The translations under genes were made by a program, and so were the position numbers. The notes beneath the pieces are model-generated. The model did not search any database, was not told where the DNA came from, and worked only from the letters and a program-made list of their open reading frames with translations. 64,000 bases of DNA, from contig CAZOKJ010000004.1 of NCBI GenBank assembly GCA_964580465.1, positions 1 through 64,000 of the forward strand, in the 5' to 3' direction. Below, one piece after another: positions 7,266 through 14,828 of this stretch (within the stretch, counting starts at the first letter, position 1; every line of letters begins with the position of its first letter). The stretch is from Taishania sp964580465. Its GTDB lineage: Bacteria; Bacteroidota; Bacteroidia; Flavobacteriales_D; Crocinitomicaceae.

Positions 7266-9263
7266 TTAAAATAATTGGTTAATAATGGTATCATCCACCA
7301 ATTCTGGAATGGTTACCTTTAATTTAGGTTCCATTTCCATTGCTCGTTTAATAGCAAAAACAGCTCCTTCATTTCTAGCCCAACTTCTACGCGCAATTCC
7401 GTTGTTAACATCCCAATGAAGCATTGATTTCAAACGTCTGTCAGCATCATCAGAGCCATCTAACAACATACCAAATCCTCCATTGATTACTTCTCCCCAA
7501 CCAACGCCGCCGCCATTGTGGATAGAAACCCATGTTGCTCCTCGGAAAGAATCACCTATAACGTTGTGAATTGCCATGTCAGCAGTAAAACGAGAACCAT
7601 CGTAAATATTTGATGTCTCACGGTAAGGTGAATCTGTTCCAGAAACGTCATGATGGTCGCGACCCAAAACGACAGGTCCAATTTTACCTTCTTTAATTGC
7701 TTTGTTGAAAGCCTCTGCTATTTTTATACGTCCTTCAGCATCTGCATATAAAATACGAGCTTGAGAACCTACTACTAATTTATTTTCTTGTGCACCTTTA
7801 ATCCATTGAATGTTGTCAGCCATTTGTTGCTGAATTTCAGCAGGGCTGTTTTTCATCATTTCCTCAAGTACCTCACATGCCAAATCATCAGTGTACTTCA
7901 AGTCTTCAGGCTTTCCTGATGTACACACCCATCTAAATGGACCAAAACCATAATCAAAACATATTGGTCCCATAATGTCTTGTACATACGAAGGATATTT
8001 GAAATCAATACCATTTTCTGCCAACACATCTGCACCAGCACGAGATGCTTCCAATAGGAATGCGTTCCCATAATCAAAGAAATAAGTTCCTTTAGCGGTG
8101 TGTTTATTAATGGCATTCACTTGTCTAATGAGTGATTCTTGAACGTATTTTTTAAACAATTCAGGATTTTCAGCCATCATTTTATTAGCTTCTTCAAAAC
8201 TTAAGCCTACAGGATAGTAACCACCAGCCCATGGATTGTGCAAAGATGTTTGATCAGATCCTAAATCAACATATACATTTTCTTCGGCAAACTTTTCCCA
8301 AACATCTACCACGTTTCCAACATAAGCAATAGAAACCACTTCTTGATTAGCAACCGCAGCTTTAACACGCGCAACCAATTCATCTAGGTCAGAGAACAAT
8401 TCGTCCACCCAACCTTGATCATGGCGTTTGTTTGCAGCAGCAGGATTTACCTCAGCTGTAACAGATACAACTCCAGCGATATTACCAGCTTTTGGTTGAG
8501 CGCCACTCATTCCCCCTAAACCTGCAGTAACAAATAAACTACCAGCAGGCTTTTTATTGATTTTTCTTATGCCGTTTAAAACAGTGATCGTTGTCCCATG
8601 AACAATGCCTTGTGGTCCAATATACATATAAGACCCAGCAGTCATTTGACCATATTGTGTAACACCTAGTGCATTAAATTTTTCCCAATCGTCCGACTTT
8701 GAATAATTTGGAATCATCATCCCATTGGTTACTACCACTCTTGGTGCATCTTTATGTGATGGGAACAAGCCCATTGGGTGACCAGAGTATATAACTAAAG
8801 TTTGCTCATCCGTCATCTCAGCTAAGTATTTCATTGCTAGGCGGTATTGAATCCAATTTTGGAAAACAGCACCATTTCCACCATAAGTAATTAACTCATG
8901 CGGATGTTGGGCTACAGCATAATCCAAATTATTTTGAATCATCAACATAATCGCTTTTGCTTGCATTGAATTACCAGGATATTCATCGATTGGACGAGCA
9001 TAAATCGTATAATCAGGGCGGTAACGCAGCATGTAAATGCGACCGTATTTTTCTAATTCTTCCGCAAAATCTCTTGCCAATTCTGCATGTTGTGACTTCG
9101 GAAAATAACGCAAAGCATTGCGAATTGCTAATTTCTTTTCGTCAGGTGTTAAAATTTCTTTACGCTTTGGTGCATGATTAATCGTTGTGTCATACTCCTT
9201 TTTTGCAGGAATGTTAGCAGGAATTCCTTGTAAAATGTCGGCTTTAAATTCTTGTTGGGTCAT
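7266..9263 (-). CDS. hutU: Urocanate hydratase (urocanase)
   Basis: It converts urocanate to imidazolone propionate, step 2 of histidine catabolism, with tightly bound NAD+. The roughly 665-aa length fits the long form seen in Bacteroidota, against about 555 aa in Proteobacteria. Motifs: YSGHPMGLFPS, the glycine-rich GGMSGAQPKAGNIAG, the active-site Cys in FRWVCTSGKPEDL, and GRDHHDVSGTDSPYRETSN. I chose MTQQEFKADILQGIP (9263) as start: the predicted transcription start near 9287 leaves a better leader, and the family usually begins this way. An upstream in-frame ATG at 9278 is possible. hutH, hutI and hutG are not in the window. Confidence 0.95.
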   Translation of the reverse strand: MTQQEFKADILQGIPANIPAKKEYDTTINHAPKRKEILTPDEKKLAIRNALRYFPKSQHAELARDFAEELEKYGRIYMLRYRPDYTIYARPIDEYPGNSMQAKAIMLMIQNNLDYAVAQHPHELITYGGNGAVFQNWIQYRLAMKYLAEMTDEQTLVIYSGHPMGLFPSHKDAPRVVVTNGMMIPNYSKSDDWEKFNALGVTQYGQMTAGSYMYIGPQGIVHGTTITVLNGIRKINKKPAGSLFVTAGLGGMSGAQPKAGNIAGVVSVTAEVNPAAANKRHDQGWVDELFSDLDELVARVKAAVANQEVVSIAYVGNVVDVWEKFAEENVYVDLGSDQTSLHNPWAGGYYPVGLSFEEANKMMAENPELFKKYVQESLIRQVNAINKHTAKGTYFFDYGNAFLLEASRAGADVLAENGIDFKYPSYVQDIMGPICFDYGFGPFRWVCTSGKPEDLKYTDDLACEVLEEMMKNSPAEIQQQMADNIQWIKGAQENKLVVGSQARILYADAEGRIKIAEAFNKAIKEGKIGPVVLGRDHHDVSGTDSPYRETSNIYDGSRFTADMAIHNVIGDSFRGATWVSIHNGGGVGWGEVINGGFGMLLDGSDDADRRLKSMLHWDVNNGIARRSWARNEGAVFAIKRAMEMEPKLKVTIPELVDDTIINQLF

Positions 9264-9292
9264 TGTATAAAATTTCATCCAATTATTGAGCT

Positions 9293-9300
9293 CAAAGATA
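9293..9300 (-). promoter_or_regulatory. -7 box of hutU
   Basis: Minus strand TATCTTTG matches TAnnTTTG. A start near 9287 would leave about 23 nt before the ATG at 9263. No clear -33 element is seen. Confidence 0.5.
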
Positions 9301-9353
9301 AAACTAATCTGTAATAAAAAGAAATTTTTACTGTTTTGACTGCAATAAACTTG

Positions 9354-9370
9354 TTTAGAACAGTTCTAAA
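9354..9370. promoter_or_regulatory. Operator-like palindrome between hutU and hemA
   Basis: TTTAGAAC-A-GTTCTAAA is a perfect inverted repeat of 8-bp half-sites with a one-base centre. It lies 54 bp upstream of the hutU -7 box and about 90 bp before hemA. This is the size and form of a site for a dimeric regulator; the regulator is unknown. Confidence 0.5.
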
Positions 9371-9458
9371 TTAGACAAAAAACCAACAATATGACAATAG
9401 CATGACAGAAAACATAGAAAAACTCAGCAATTTTGTCTTCGATTATTAAAAATAGATT

Positions 9459-10688
9459 GTGTTAGAGACTTTTCATAGTATTGTTTTTTCGCATCGTAAC
9501 TTATCGGTTGACGAGATAGGCTTGTTACACATTGCCGAAGATGATCAGCAAACTCGTCTAACAGCCATCAAACAATCATTTTCACTGCCTGAATTAATGT
9601 TTTTATCTACTTGTAACCGAGTAGAATATCACTTAAGAAGCGAAGAAAAAATAGAAAAGGAATTTTTAGAATCGTTCTTTCAACAGTTATATCCTCAACT
9701 TTCGGAAGAAAACAGAAACAATTTAGTGCAAAATTCAGAAGTTCACTCTGGTATTGAAGCTGTAGAACATTTATTGCGTGTTGCCTCATCGATTGATTCT
9801 TTGGTTATAGGTGAACGAGAAATCATCACACAAGTACGCAATGCGTTTGAACTTTCTAAAGCAAACGGATTGACAGGTGATTTTATTCGCTTATTGTTAC
9901 GCCACACGATTGAAACAGCTAAGCAAGTGTACACTCAAACAAGCATTGCAACAAAGCCTGTGTCGATTGTTTCGTTGGCATATCACCGTATGTGTGATTT
10001 AAATATACCGTTGAGTGCTCGTGTTTTAATTGTAGGAGCTGGTGTAACAAACACCAATATGAGCAAGTTTTTAAAAAAGCATGGTTTTAAAAATTTTGCA
10101 GTGTTTAACCGTACATTGAGTAAGGCACAAGCACTGGCAGAAGACTTAAAAGGAACCGCTTACGAATTGGCCGCTTTAGCAAACTACGACGAAGGTTTTG
10201 ATGTTTTGCTTACTTGTACAGGTTCAGAAGAGCATGTCATTACTCCAGCTATTTATAAGCAATTACTACAAGGAGATACGAATAAAAAAGTGGTTATCGA
10301 TTTGGCATTGCCTCAAGATTTAGATCCTCTTATTAAGGAAGAATACAAAGTAAACCACATCTCGGTGAATTATTTACAGGAAATTTCCGCTAAAAACTTG
10401 GCAGAAAGAAGTAAAGAAGTAGAGCATGTGGAACAAATCATCAAAGAAAAAGTGGAAGATTTTAAACAAATTAATCGATTAAGAAAAGTTGAACTTGCCA
10501 TGAGAGAAGTTCCTCAAAAGGTAAAAGACATCCGCTCTGCTGCTGTCAATGAAGTATTTAAAAATGAATTGGCAAACTTAGACGATAACTCAAAAGAGGT
10601 GTTAGAAAAGGTAATTGACTACATGGAGAAAAAATACATGAGTATGCCTATGCTAATGGCAAAAGAAATTTTATTAAACAACGAATAA
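9459..10688 (+). CDS. hemA: Glutamyl-tRNA reductase
   Basis: The NADPH-dependent reduction of glutamyl-tRNA to glutamate-1-semialdehyde, first step of C5-pathway haem synthesis. The 409-aa protein has the catalytic Cys52 in LSTCNRVEYH, the SLVIGEREIITQVRNAF segment, and a Rossmann NADPH site at VLIVGAGVTNTNM (about 187-199). A C-terminal dimerisation helix is rich in charged residues. The start is GTG at 9459, which gives the usual family N terminus. It is the first gene of a hemA-hemC-hemD cluster. hemL and hemB are not present here. Confidence 0.95.
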   Translation: MLETFHSIVFSHRNLSVDEIGLLHIAEDDQQTRLTAIKQSFSLPELMFLSTCNRVEYHLRSEEKIEKEFLESFFQQLYPQLSEENRNNLVQNSEVHSGIEAVEHLLRVASSIDSLVIGEREIITQVRNAFELSKANGLTGDFIRLLLRHTIETAKQVYTQTSIATKPVSIVSLAYHRMCDLNIPLSARVLIVGAGVTNTNMSKFLKKHGFKNFAVFNRTLSKAQALAEDLKGTAYELAALANYDEGFDVLLTCTGSEEHVITPAIYKQLLQGDTNKKVVIDLALPQDLDPLIKEEYKVNHISVNYLQEISAKNLAERSKEVEHVEQIIKEKVEDFKQINRLRKVELAMREVPQKVKDIRSAAVNEVFKNELANLDDNSKEVLEKVIDYMEKKYMSMPMLMAKEILLNNE

Positions 10689-10709
10689 ACTGCATAGCAG
10701 ATCAAAGAT

Positions 10710-11603
10710 ATGAGCATAATTAAAATCGGTTCTAGAGGTAGTGACTTAGCTTTGTGGCAAGCCAATCATGTTAAAAAACAATTGGAAGATTTGGGCCATG
10801 AAGTTAGTATTACCATTATTAAAACTCAAGGCGATCAAATCCAACATTTGAGTTTTGATAAAATGGAAGGAAAAGGATTTTTTACCAAGGAATTAGAAAC
10901 AGCTTTATTAGATGGTAGTATTGATTTAGCTGTTCATTCTCATAAAGATTTGGAAACAAACCCTCCTTTTGGTTTAACAATTGCAGCAGTTTCAGAACGT
11001 GAAAATCCGAGCGATTTATTATTAATCAGAAAAGAAGCAGTTGACGAATCAAAAAAATGGAATTTAAAGGAAGACGCAATTGTTGGAACTTCTTCCGCAA
11101 GAAGAAAGTCACAATTGGTGAGTTTTAAACCTGATGTTACTATTAAAGATTTAAGGGGAAACGTACCTACTCGCATTCAAAAATTAGCTAACGGAGAGTA
11201 CGATGCTATCTTATTAGCTAAAGCAGGAATTGACCGTTTGCAACTAGACCTTACCAACTTTCATGTTGAAATTTTAGACCCTACTGAATTTGTCCCAGCA
11301 CCTGCTCAAGGTGTTTTAGGATTGCAAATTCGTGAAAATGATTTGAATTTAGCGAAAATACTTGAAAATTTGAATCACCCAGAAATTCAAGAACGCATTG
11401 CAGTTGAGCGAAAAGTTCTTAATTTATTGGAGGGAGGATGCCAATTACCTTTAGGAGTTTATTGTCCTGATAACAACAACGTTTATGTTTCGTATGGTAA
11501 AAACTGGGAAGATGGGACTGTATTTATGCACTACGAAGTGGATGATTTAGAAAATTTAGCTGAAATCATCGTTGAAGAATTAAAAGAATTGGATGAAGAA
11601 TGA
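10710..11603 (+). CDS. hemC: Hydroxymethylbilane synthase (porphobilinogen deaminase)
   Basis: It polymerises four porphobilinogens into hydroxymethylbilane. The 297-aa protein starts with GSRGSDLALWQA (7-18), has the conserved SHKDLETNPP and arginine-rich GTSSARRKSQL segments, and carries the dipyrromethane cofactor Cys at 244 (LLEGGCQLPLG; equivalent to Cys242 in E. coli). It begins 21 bp after hemA and overlaps hemD by 4 bp (ATGA). Confidence 0.96.
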   Translation: MSIIKIGSRGSDLALWQANHVKKQLEDLGHEVSITIIKTQGDQIQHLSFDKMEGKGFFTKELETALLDGSIDLAVHSHKDLETNPPFGLTIAAVSERENPSDLLLIRKEAVDESKKWNLKEDAIVGTSSARRKSQLVSFKPDVTIKDLRGNVPTRIQKLANGEYDAILLAKAGIDRLQLDLTNFHVEILDPTEFVPAPAQGVLGLQIRENDLNLAKILENLNHPEIQERIAVERKVLNLLEGGCQLPLGVYCPDNNNVYVSYGKNWEDGTVFMHYEVDDLENLAEIIVEELKELDEE

Positions 11604-12277
11604 GTTTGATTCAATCAAATCAACGCATTTTCATTTCAAAAAATAGTGACGAACTCATTGTTTTACACAGTTATTGTCGCGAAAAAAATTACCTACTACT
11701 CGCTCATTCTTTCCTGCAATTTGCAGCTAAACCTTTTTATCCTCCTACGAACTATCAAGCTGTATTTTTTGCCAGTCCAAGAGCTGTTCACTTTTTTACT
11801 TTATCAGAAGATTGCACTGACAAGCGAATTGCTGTGGCTGGAGATGGTACCAAAAAAGCGGTAGAACAACTCGGCTTAACAACCGATTTTTGTCCTTCTA
11901 ATAGCGGAAATGTTACAGAAAGCGCTCAAGCATTTACACAGTGGTTAGGATCAGATAAAGTCATTTTTCCATGTTCTGATATCTCCAATAAAAGTTATGC
12001 TCAATTCTTAAAACCTACACAGTTTGAATTCATAGAAGTATATAAAACGCAAATTTCAACTGAAAAAATCGAAAATTGTGACGTTTATGTATTTACAAGT
12101 CCTTCGAACTTAACTGGATTCATACAGAGTAATACGCTCCCAGACGAAGCAATTGTATTAGCTTATGGAGAGAGTACGTTTAATAAATTTCAAGCATTAC
12201 ACTTGCTAAATGAATGTCATCAATTACAACTATCTTCAGAAGAAGCTGTTATTGAATGGTTAAAAGAAATGGTATAA
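11600..12277 (+). CDS. hemD: Uroporphyrinogen-III synthase
   Basis: It cyclises hydroxymethylbilane with inversion of ring D. The 225-aa protein is poorly conserved, as is usual for HemD. The assignment rests on the overlap with hemC (ATGA), the length, and features such as FASPRAVHFF, IAVAGDGTKKAVEQLGL and VYVFTSPSNLTGF, which match the two-lobed HemD pattern. No terminator is evident downstream; a mobile-type element begins about 90 bp after the stop. Confidence 0.85.
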   Translation: MSLIQSNQRIFISKNSDELIVLHSYCREKNYLLLAHSFLQFAAKPFYPPTNYQAVFFASPRAVHFFTLSEDCTDKRIAVAGDGTKKAVEQLGLTTDFCPSNSGNVTESAQAFTQWLGSDKVIFPCSDISNKSYAQFLKPTQFEFIEVYKTQISTEKIENCDVYVFTSPSNLTGFIQSNTLPDEAIVLAYGESTFNKFQALHLLNECHQLQLSSEEAVIEWLKEMV

Positions 12278-12370
12278 CAACCGAATTTTAAAATTGCTAA
12301 AAATCTAAGTTGGTATTGCTGTGTTATCATTGTAAATGGAATGCAATTCTTACAACATGAATAGTTAAAA

Positions 12371-12700
12371 CCTGAGTTCGATTGTAAAATTAACATTCAG
12401 ATTACCTTTGGTGCTACTTCGTGGCGATCTAAAAATCTGTTAGTCAAGGCGTTTGTTTGAAAATTTAGCGGGCTAAATTGAAAAGAAACAACGTAGAACA
12501 CGCAGTCTCACCGAAGGTAATAACGGTTTTTTAAGCAAAGTAAAATAATACTCCGCTGATAAACAGCACCACGAAGTAGCATCGCAGATAATCTACATCA
12601 TAAAGCAACCTCAATGTATCCCGATACATTTTCGTTGCTTTATATCGTATCTCACTGTTTATTAGCGGTCTGAATGCAATTTTATTAATCGAACTCAGGT
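12371..12700. mobile_element. MITE-like element, 330 bp, no transposase
   Basis: The ends are inverted copies: CCTGAGTTCGATT is exact and the match extends imperfectly over about 31 bp through AAAATT and CATTCAGA. The element is flanked by TTAAAA on both sides (12365-12370 and 12701-12706), a possible 6-bp target duplication. Inside are further inverted pairs: TGCTACTTCGTGG (12412-12424) with 12569-12581; 12401-12413 with 12509-12521 (one mismatch); 12552-12565 with 12656-12669 (one mismatch); and nested hairpins AAAGCAAC/GTTGCTTT and AATGTATC/GATACATT. There is no coding potential. The rest of the 12278-12715 intergenic stretch holds nothing else I can support. Confidence 0.7.
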
Positions 12701-12715
12701 TTAAAAATTAATTAA

Positions 12716-13596
12716 GTGAATCGAAGAAGTTCAAAACTTTTCGAGCATTCAAAAGAACCATTATTAGGTAGAGCAACGCAAAAAATTCATTTGAAACCAT
12801 TTTCTATTAACACACTTAAAGAAATACTAAGCCATTATTCCCCCAACTATTGTGAGGAAGATTTATTAGCTTTTTATTTATTTACAGACGGTGTGGCCAA
12901 GTATATCCAATTGTTTGTACAACAAAAAGCTTTTACTAAGGATAAAATGCTAGATGTTATTTTTAGTCAAGACTCTCTGTTTCTTAAAGAAGGGAAAAAT
13001 GTACTTATTGAAGAATTTGGAAAAGAATATGGCATGTATTTTTCTATCCTTTCACTCTTGGCTTCTGGAAAAACATCTCGACCAGAGATTGAATCCATCA
13101 CAGAATCAACAGTTGGAGGATACTTAGAAAAATTGGAAAAAGATTATCAAATTTTCACTAAAAAACGTCCTGTTTTGGCCAAAGCAACAAGTCGAAATAC
13201 CAAATATTTTATTGATGACAACTTTTTAAGTTTCTGGTTCCGATTTATCTATAAATACAACAGTGCTATTGAGATAAATAACTTTGAACTGGTAAAAGAA
13301 ATTGTATGAAGAGATTACGAAACGTTTAGCTGTATAATTTTAGAGAAATATTTTAGTACGCGCTTTGCAGAGGAAAAAAAGTTTAGTTTGATAGGCAATT
13401 ATTGGGAACGAGGAAATTTAAATGAAATTGATATCGTTGCAAGCAATTCTATACTAAAGAAGTGGTATTTGTAGAAGTAAAACGAAATCCAGCTAAAATT
13501 AAACTTTCTGAATTAAAAAAGAAATCAGAGAAATTGCTTCCAGAATTTAAACGTTATAAAATACAATACCTTGGACTATCTTTAAACGACATGTAG
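12716..13596 (+). pseudogene. Decayed ATPase of the DUF234 (AAA/ATPase_2) family
   Basis: The first open segment (12716-13309) encodes the middle of a DUF234-type ATPase (SSKLFEHSKEPLLGRAT, then KPFSINTLKEIL). The Walker A and B region expected upstream is missing; the reading frame begins just after the MITE-like element with a stop codon directly before it. An in-frame TGA at 13307-13309 interrupts it. The same frame goes on with RDYETFSCIILEKYF and NLNEIDIVAS up to about 13470. A frameshift then moves to EVVFVEVKRNPAKIKL, ending at TAG 13594-13596. The EIDIV...EVK pattern fits the nuclease-like C-terminal domain of this family. It is non-functional as seen: 5'-truncated, one stop, one frameshift. 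Confidence 0.8.
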
Positions 13597-13730
13597 TTTA
13601 ATAAGTTTTATCTAGAAATGGTAAACTTATGTGTTATAGTAGTAGTTCATCTAACAATTCAAGCAGTTTAAAAGATATTTCGTTAATGTAATGTTTATTA
13701 CTGTAATGTACGTTACGTTAAATTTGTGTT

Positions 13731-13763
13731 TAAAAAAAATGCCAAGTTTAAACTTGGCATTTT
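13731..13763 (-). terminator. Terminator (usable on both strands)
   Basis: ATGCCAAG-TTTAAA-CTTGGCAT is a perfect stem with A-rich and T-rich flanks. On the minus strand the stem is followed by a run of eight T, directly after the lipoprotein gene that ends at 13781. Confidence 0.8.
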
Positions 13764-13780
13764 ACTTTAAGGAAAGCAAA

Positions 13781-14266
13781 TTATTTAATTTTGCTTAAAT
13801 TCATGTCCATGTTTTGAGTATAAGTGACATTTACATATTGTTCAGTGTCTGGGTCATAATTGGAATAAGTCTCCTTTTTATATGAATCTAATTCCATTTT
13901 ATTTTTCTTCCAAGTCAAATTAAAAGATAATGTTTCATCATATTGTGATTGACCGCTCTCATCTTTAAACACCATGGTTAAAACCTTGTCTGTGTTAGTA
14001 TAAGTAATCTTAGAAGTTATTCCTTCAAAAGTAAACGTTCCTGTACCATCTTTTTTAAAGATAATTGTACCACAGTTTTGAAGATGATTTTCCGAATTGT
14101 CAGACTCAAAAAAAGTGGAAGTTTCTTTTATGTGAAAAGAATCAATGTTCCATTTTCCTTCACCTTTCCAAAGGTTTTTTTCAATTAATTCCTCCTTTTT
14201 ACAGCTAGAAAGACCAGCTAGGCCAAGGAATAAAAATCCAATCATTAAAAGCTTAAAATTTTTCAT
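13781..14266 (-). CDS. Small lipoprotein, lipocalin-like hypothetical protein
   Basis: A 161-aa protein with a lipoprotein signal (FLFLGLAGLSSCKKEE; lipobox LSSC). The mature part is beta-rich: KWNIDSFHIKE, then CGTIIFKKDGTGTFTF, and a late TWKKNKMELDSY strand. The form (W...I, GTGTFTF, W) recalls the lipocalin-like lipoproteins common in this phylum, but I cannot place it in a defined family. Probably envelope-anchored. It is monocistronic, ending at a strong terminator. Confidence 0.7.
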   Translation of the reverse strand: MKNFKLLMIGFLFLGLAGLSSCKKEELIEKNLWKGEGKWNIDSFHIKETSTFFESDNSENHLQNCGTIIFKKDGTGTFTFEGITSKITYTNTDKVLTMVFKDESGQSQYDETLSFNLTWKKNKMELDSYKKETYSNYDPDTEQYVNVTYTQNMDMNLSKIK

Positions 14267-14406
14267 TTTTCTATAAGTAAATTATTTTCCTACTCGTCAA
14301 GGGCTTTTCGGATGCCGCCACAATAAACAAAGTAAATTTCAAATGCAAAAGTAAGTGAATTTATTCGTTAAGTTTCTGACAAAGATAATAACAATTTTCA
14401 ATATTA

Positions 14407-14438
14407 TTTGTTTTTATCCAAAAAAACAACTACCTTTA
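14407..14438 (+). promoter_or_regulatory. Promoter that decides the start of the 102-aa gene
   Basis: TTTG (14407-14410), 20-nt spacer, TACCTTTA (14431-14438; one base off TAnnTTTG). Transcription would begin near 14444, so an upstream in-frame ATG at 14408 lies inside the promoter and cannot be used. Confidence 0.6.
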
Positions 14439-14482
14439 TAGGTATAGTCGACATGGTTTTCTTAACCTTAAAAATAAAAGAC

Positions 14483-14791
14483 ATGGAAAATTACACCCCC
14501 ACACTATCACAAGTGATGAATCAACTTCGTGAAGAAGGATATACAGTGGATTTTAATTTAAACGATGACTGCGTGCATTGTCACGGTGGTAACATCGTTT
14601 TAAACCCGGATGAATTTCACATCGATAAGTACTTCCGCTTTGAAGGAAATTCTGACCCAGATGATAATGCAATTTTATATGCTATTTCATCAGAAAAACA
14701 TCAATTAAAAGGCGTTCTTGTGAATGGCTATGGCATATATTCAGAATCATTAACCAACAACATGATTCAAAAGCTGAGAATAGATCGTTAA
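14483..14791 (+). CDS. Small conserved Bacteroidota protein (often labelled phosphoribosylpyrophosphate synthetase)
   Basis: I take the ATG at 14483 (MENYTPTLSQVMNQLREEGY), giving 102 aa. The promoter rules out the longest reading frame, and this start matches the usual family N terminus. Proteins with the same layout (LxxxGYTxDFN, a central CVHCHGG/CxxC-like stretch, RFEGNSDPDDNAILYAIS, then GVLVNGYGIYSESL) are common in Bacteroidota. They are often annotated as phosphoribosylpyrophosphate synthetase, but at about 100 aa they are far too short to be that enzyme and the name is probably wrong. Function unknown. Confidence 0.75.
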   Translation: MENYTPTLSQVMNQLREEGYTVDFNLNDDCVHCHGGNIVLNPDEFHIDKYFRFEGNSDPDDNAILYAISSEKHQLKGVLVNGYGIYSESLTNNMIQKLRIDR

Positions 14792-14824
14792 AAGAGAATG
14801 TCCGAAAAGTCAGACATTCTCTTT
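14791..14824. terminator. Bidirectional terminator
   Basis: AAAGAGAATGTC pairs with GACATTCTCTTT (12 bp) between convergent genes ending at 14791 (+) and 14829 (-). Confidence 0.8.
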
Positions 14825-14828
14825 AATG

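Noticed and set aside
12278..12715. Looked for a hidden gene or group II/retroelement in the structured intergenic stretch
   Set aside because: No long reading frame and no recognisable RNA catalytic core; the inverted ends and flanking TTAAAA fit a small non-autonomous element better.
12716..13596. Possible defence-system ATPase
   Set aside because: The gene is truncated and frameshifted, and no nuclease or other defence genes are next to it.
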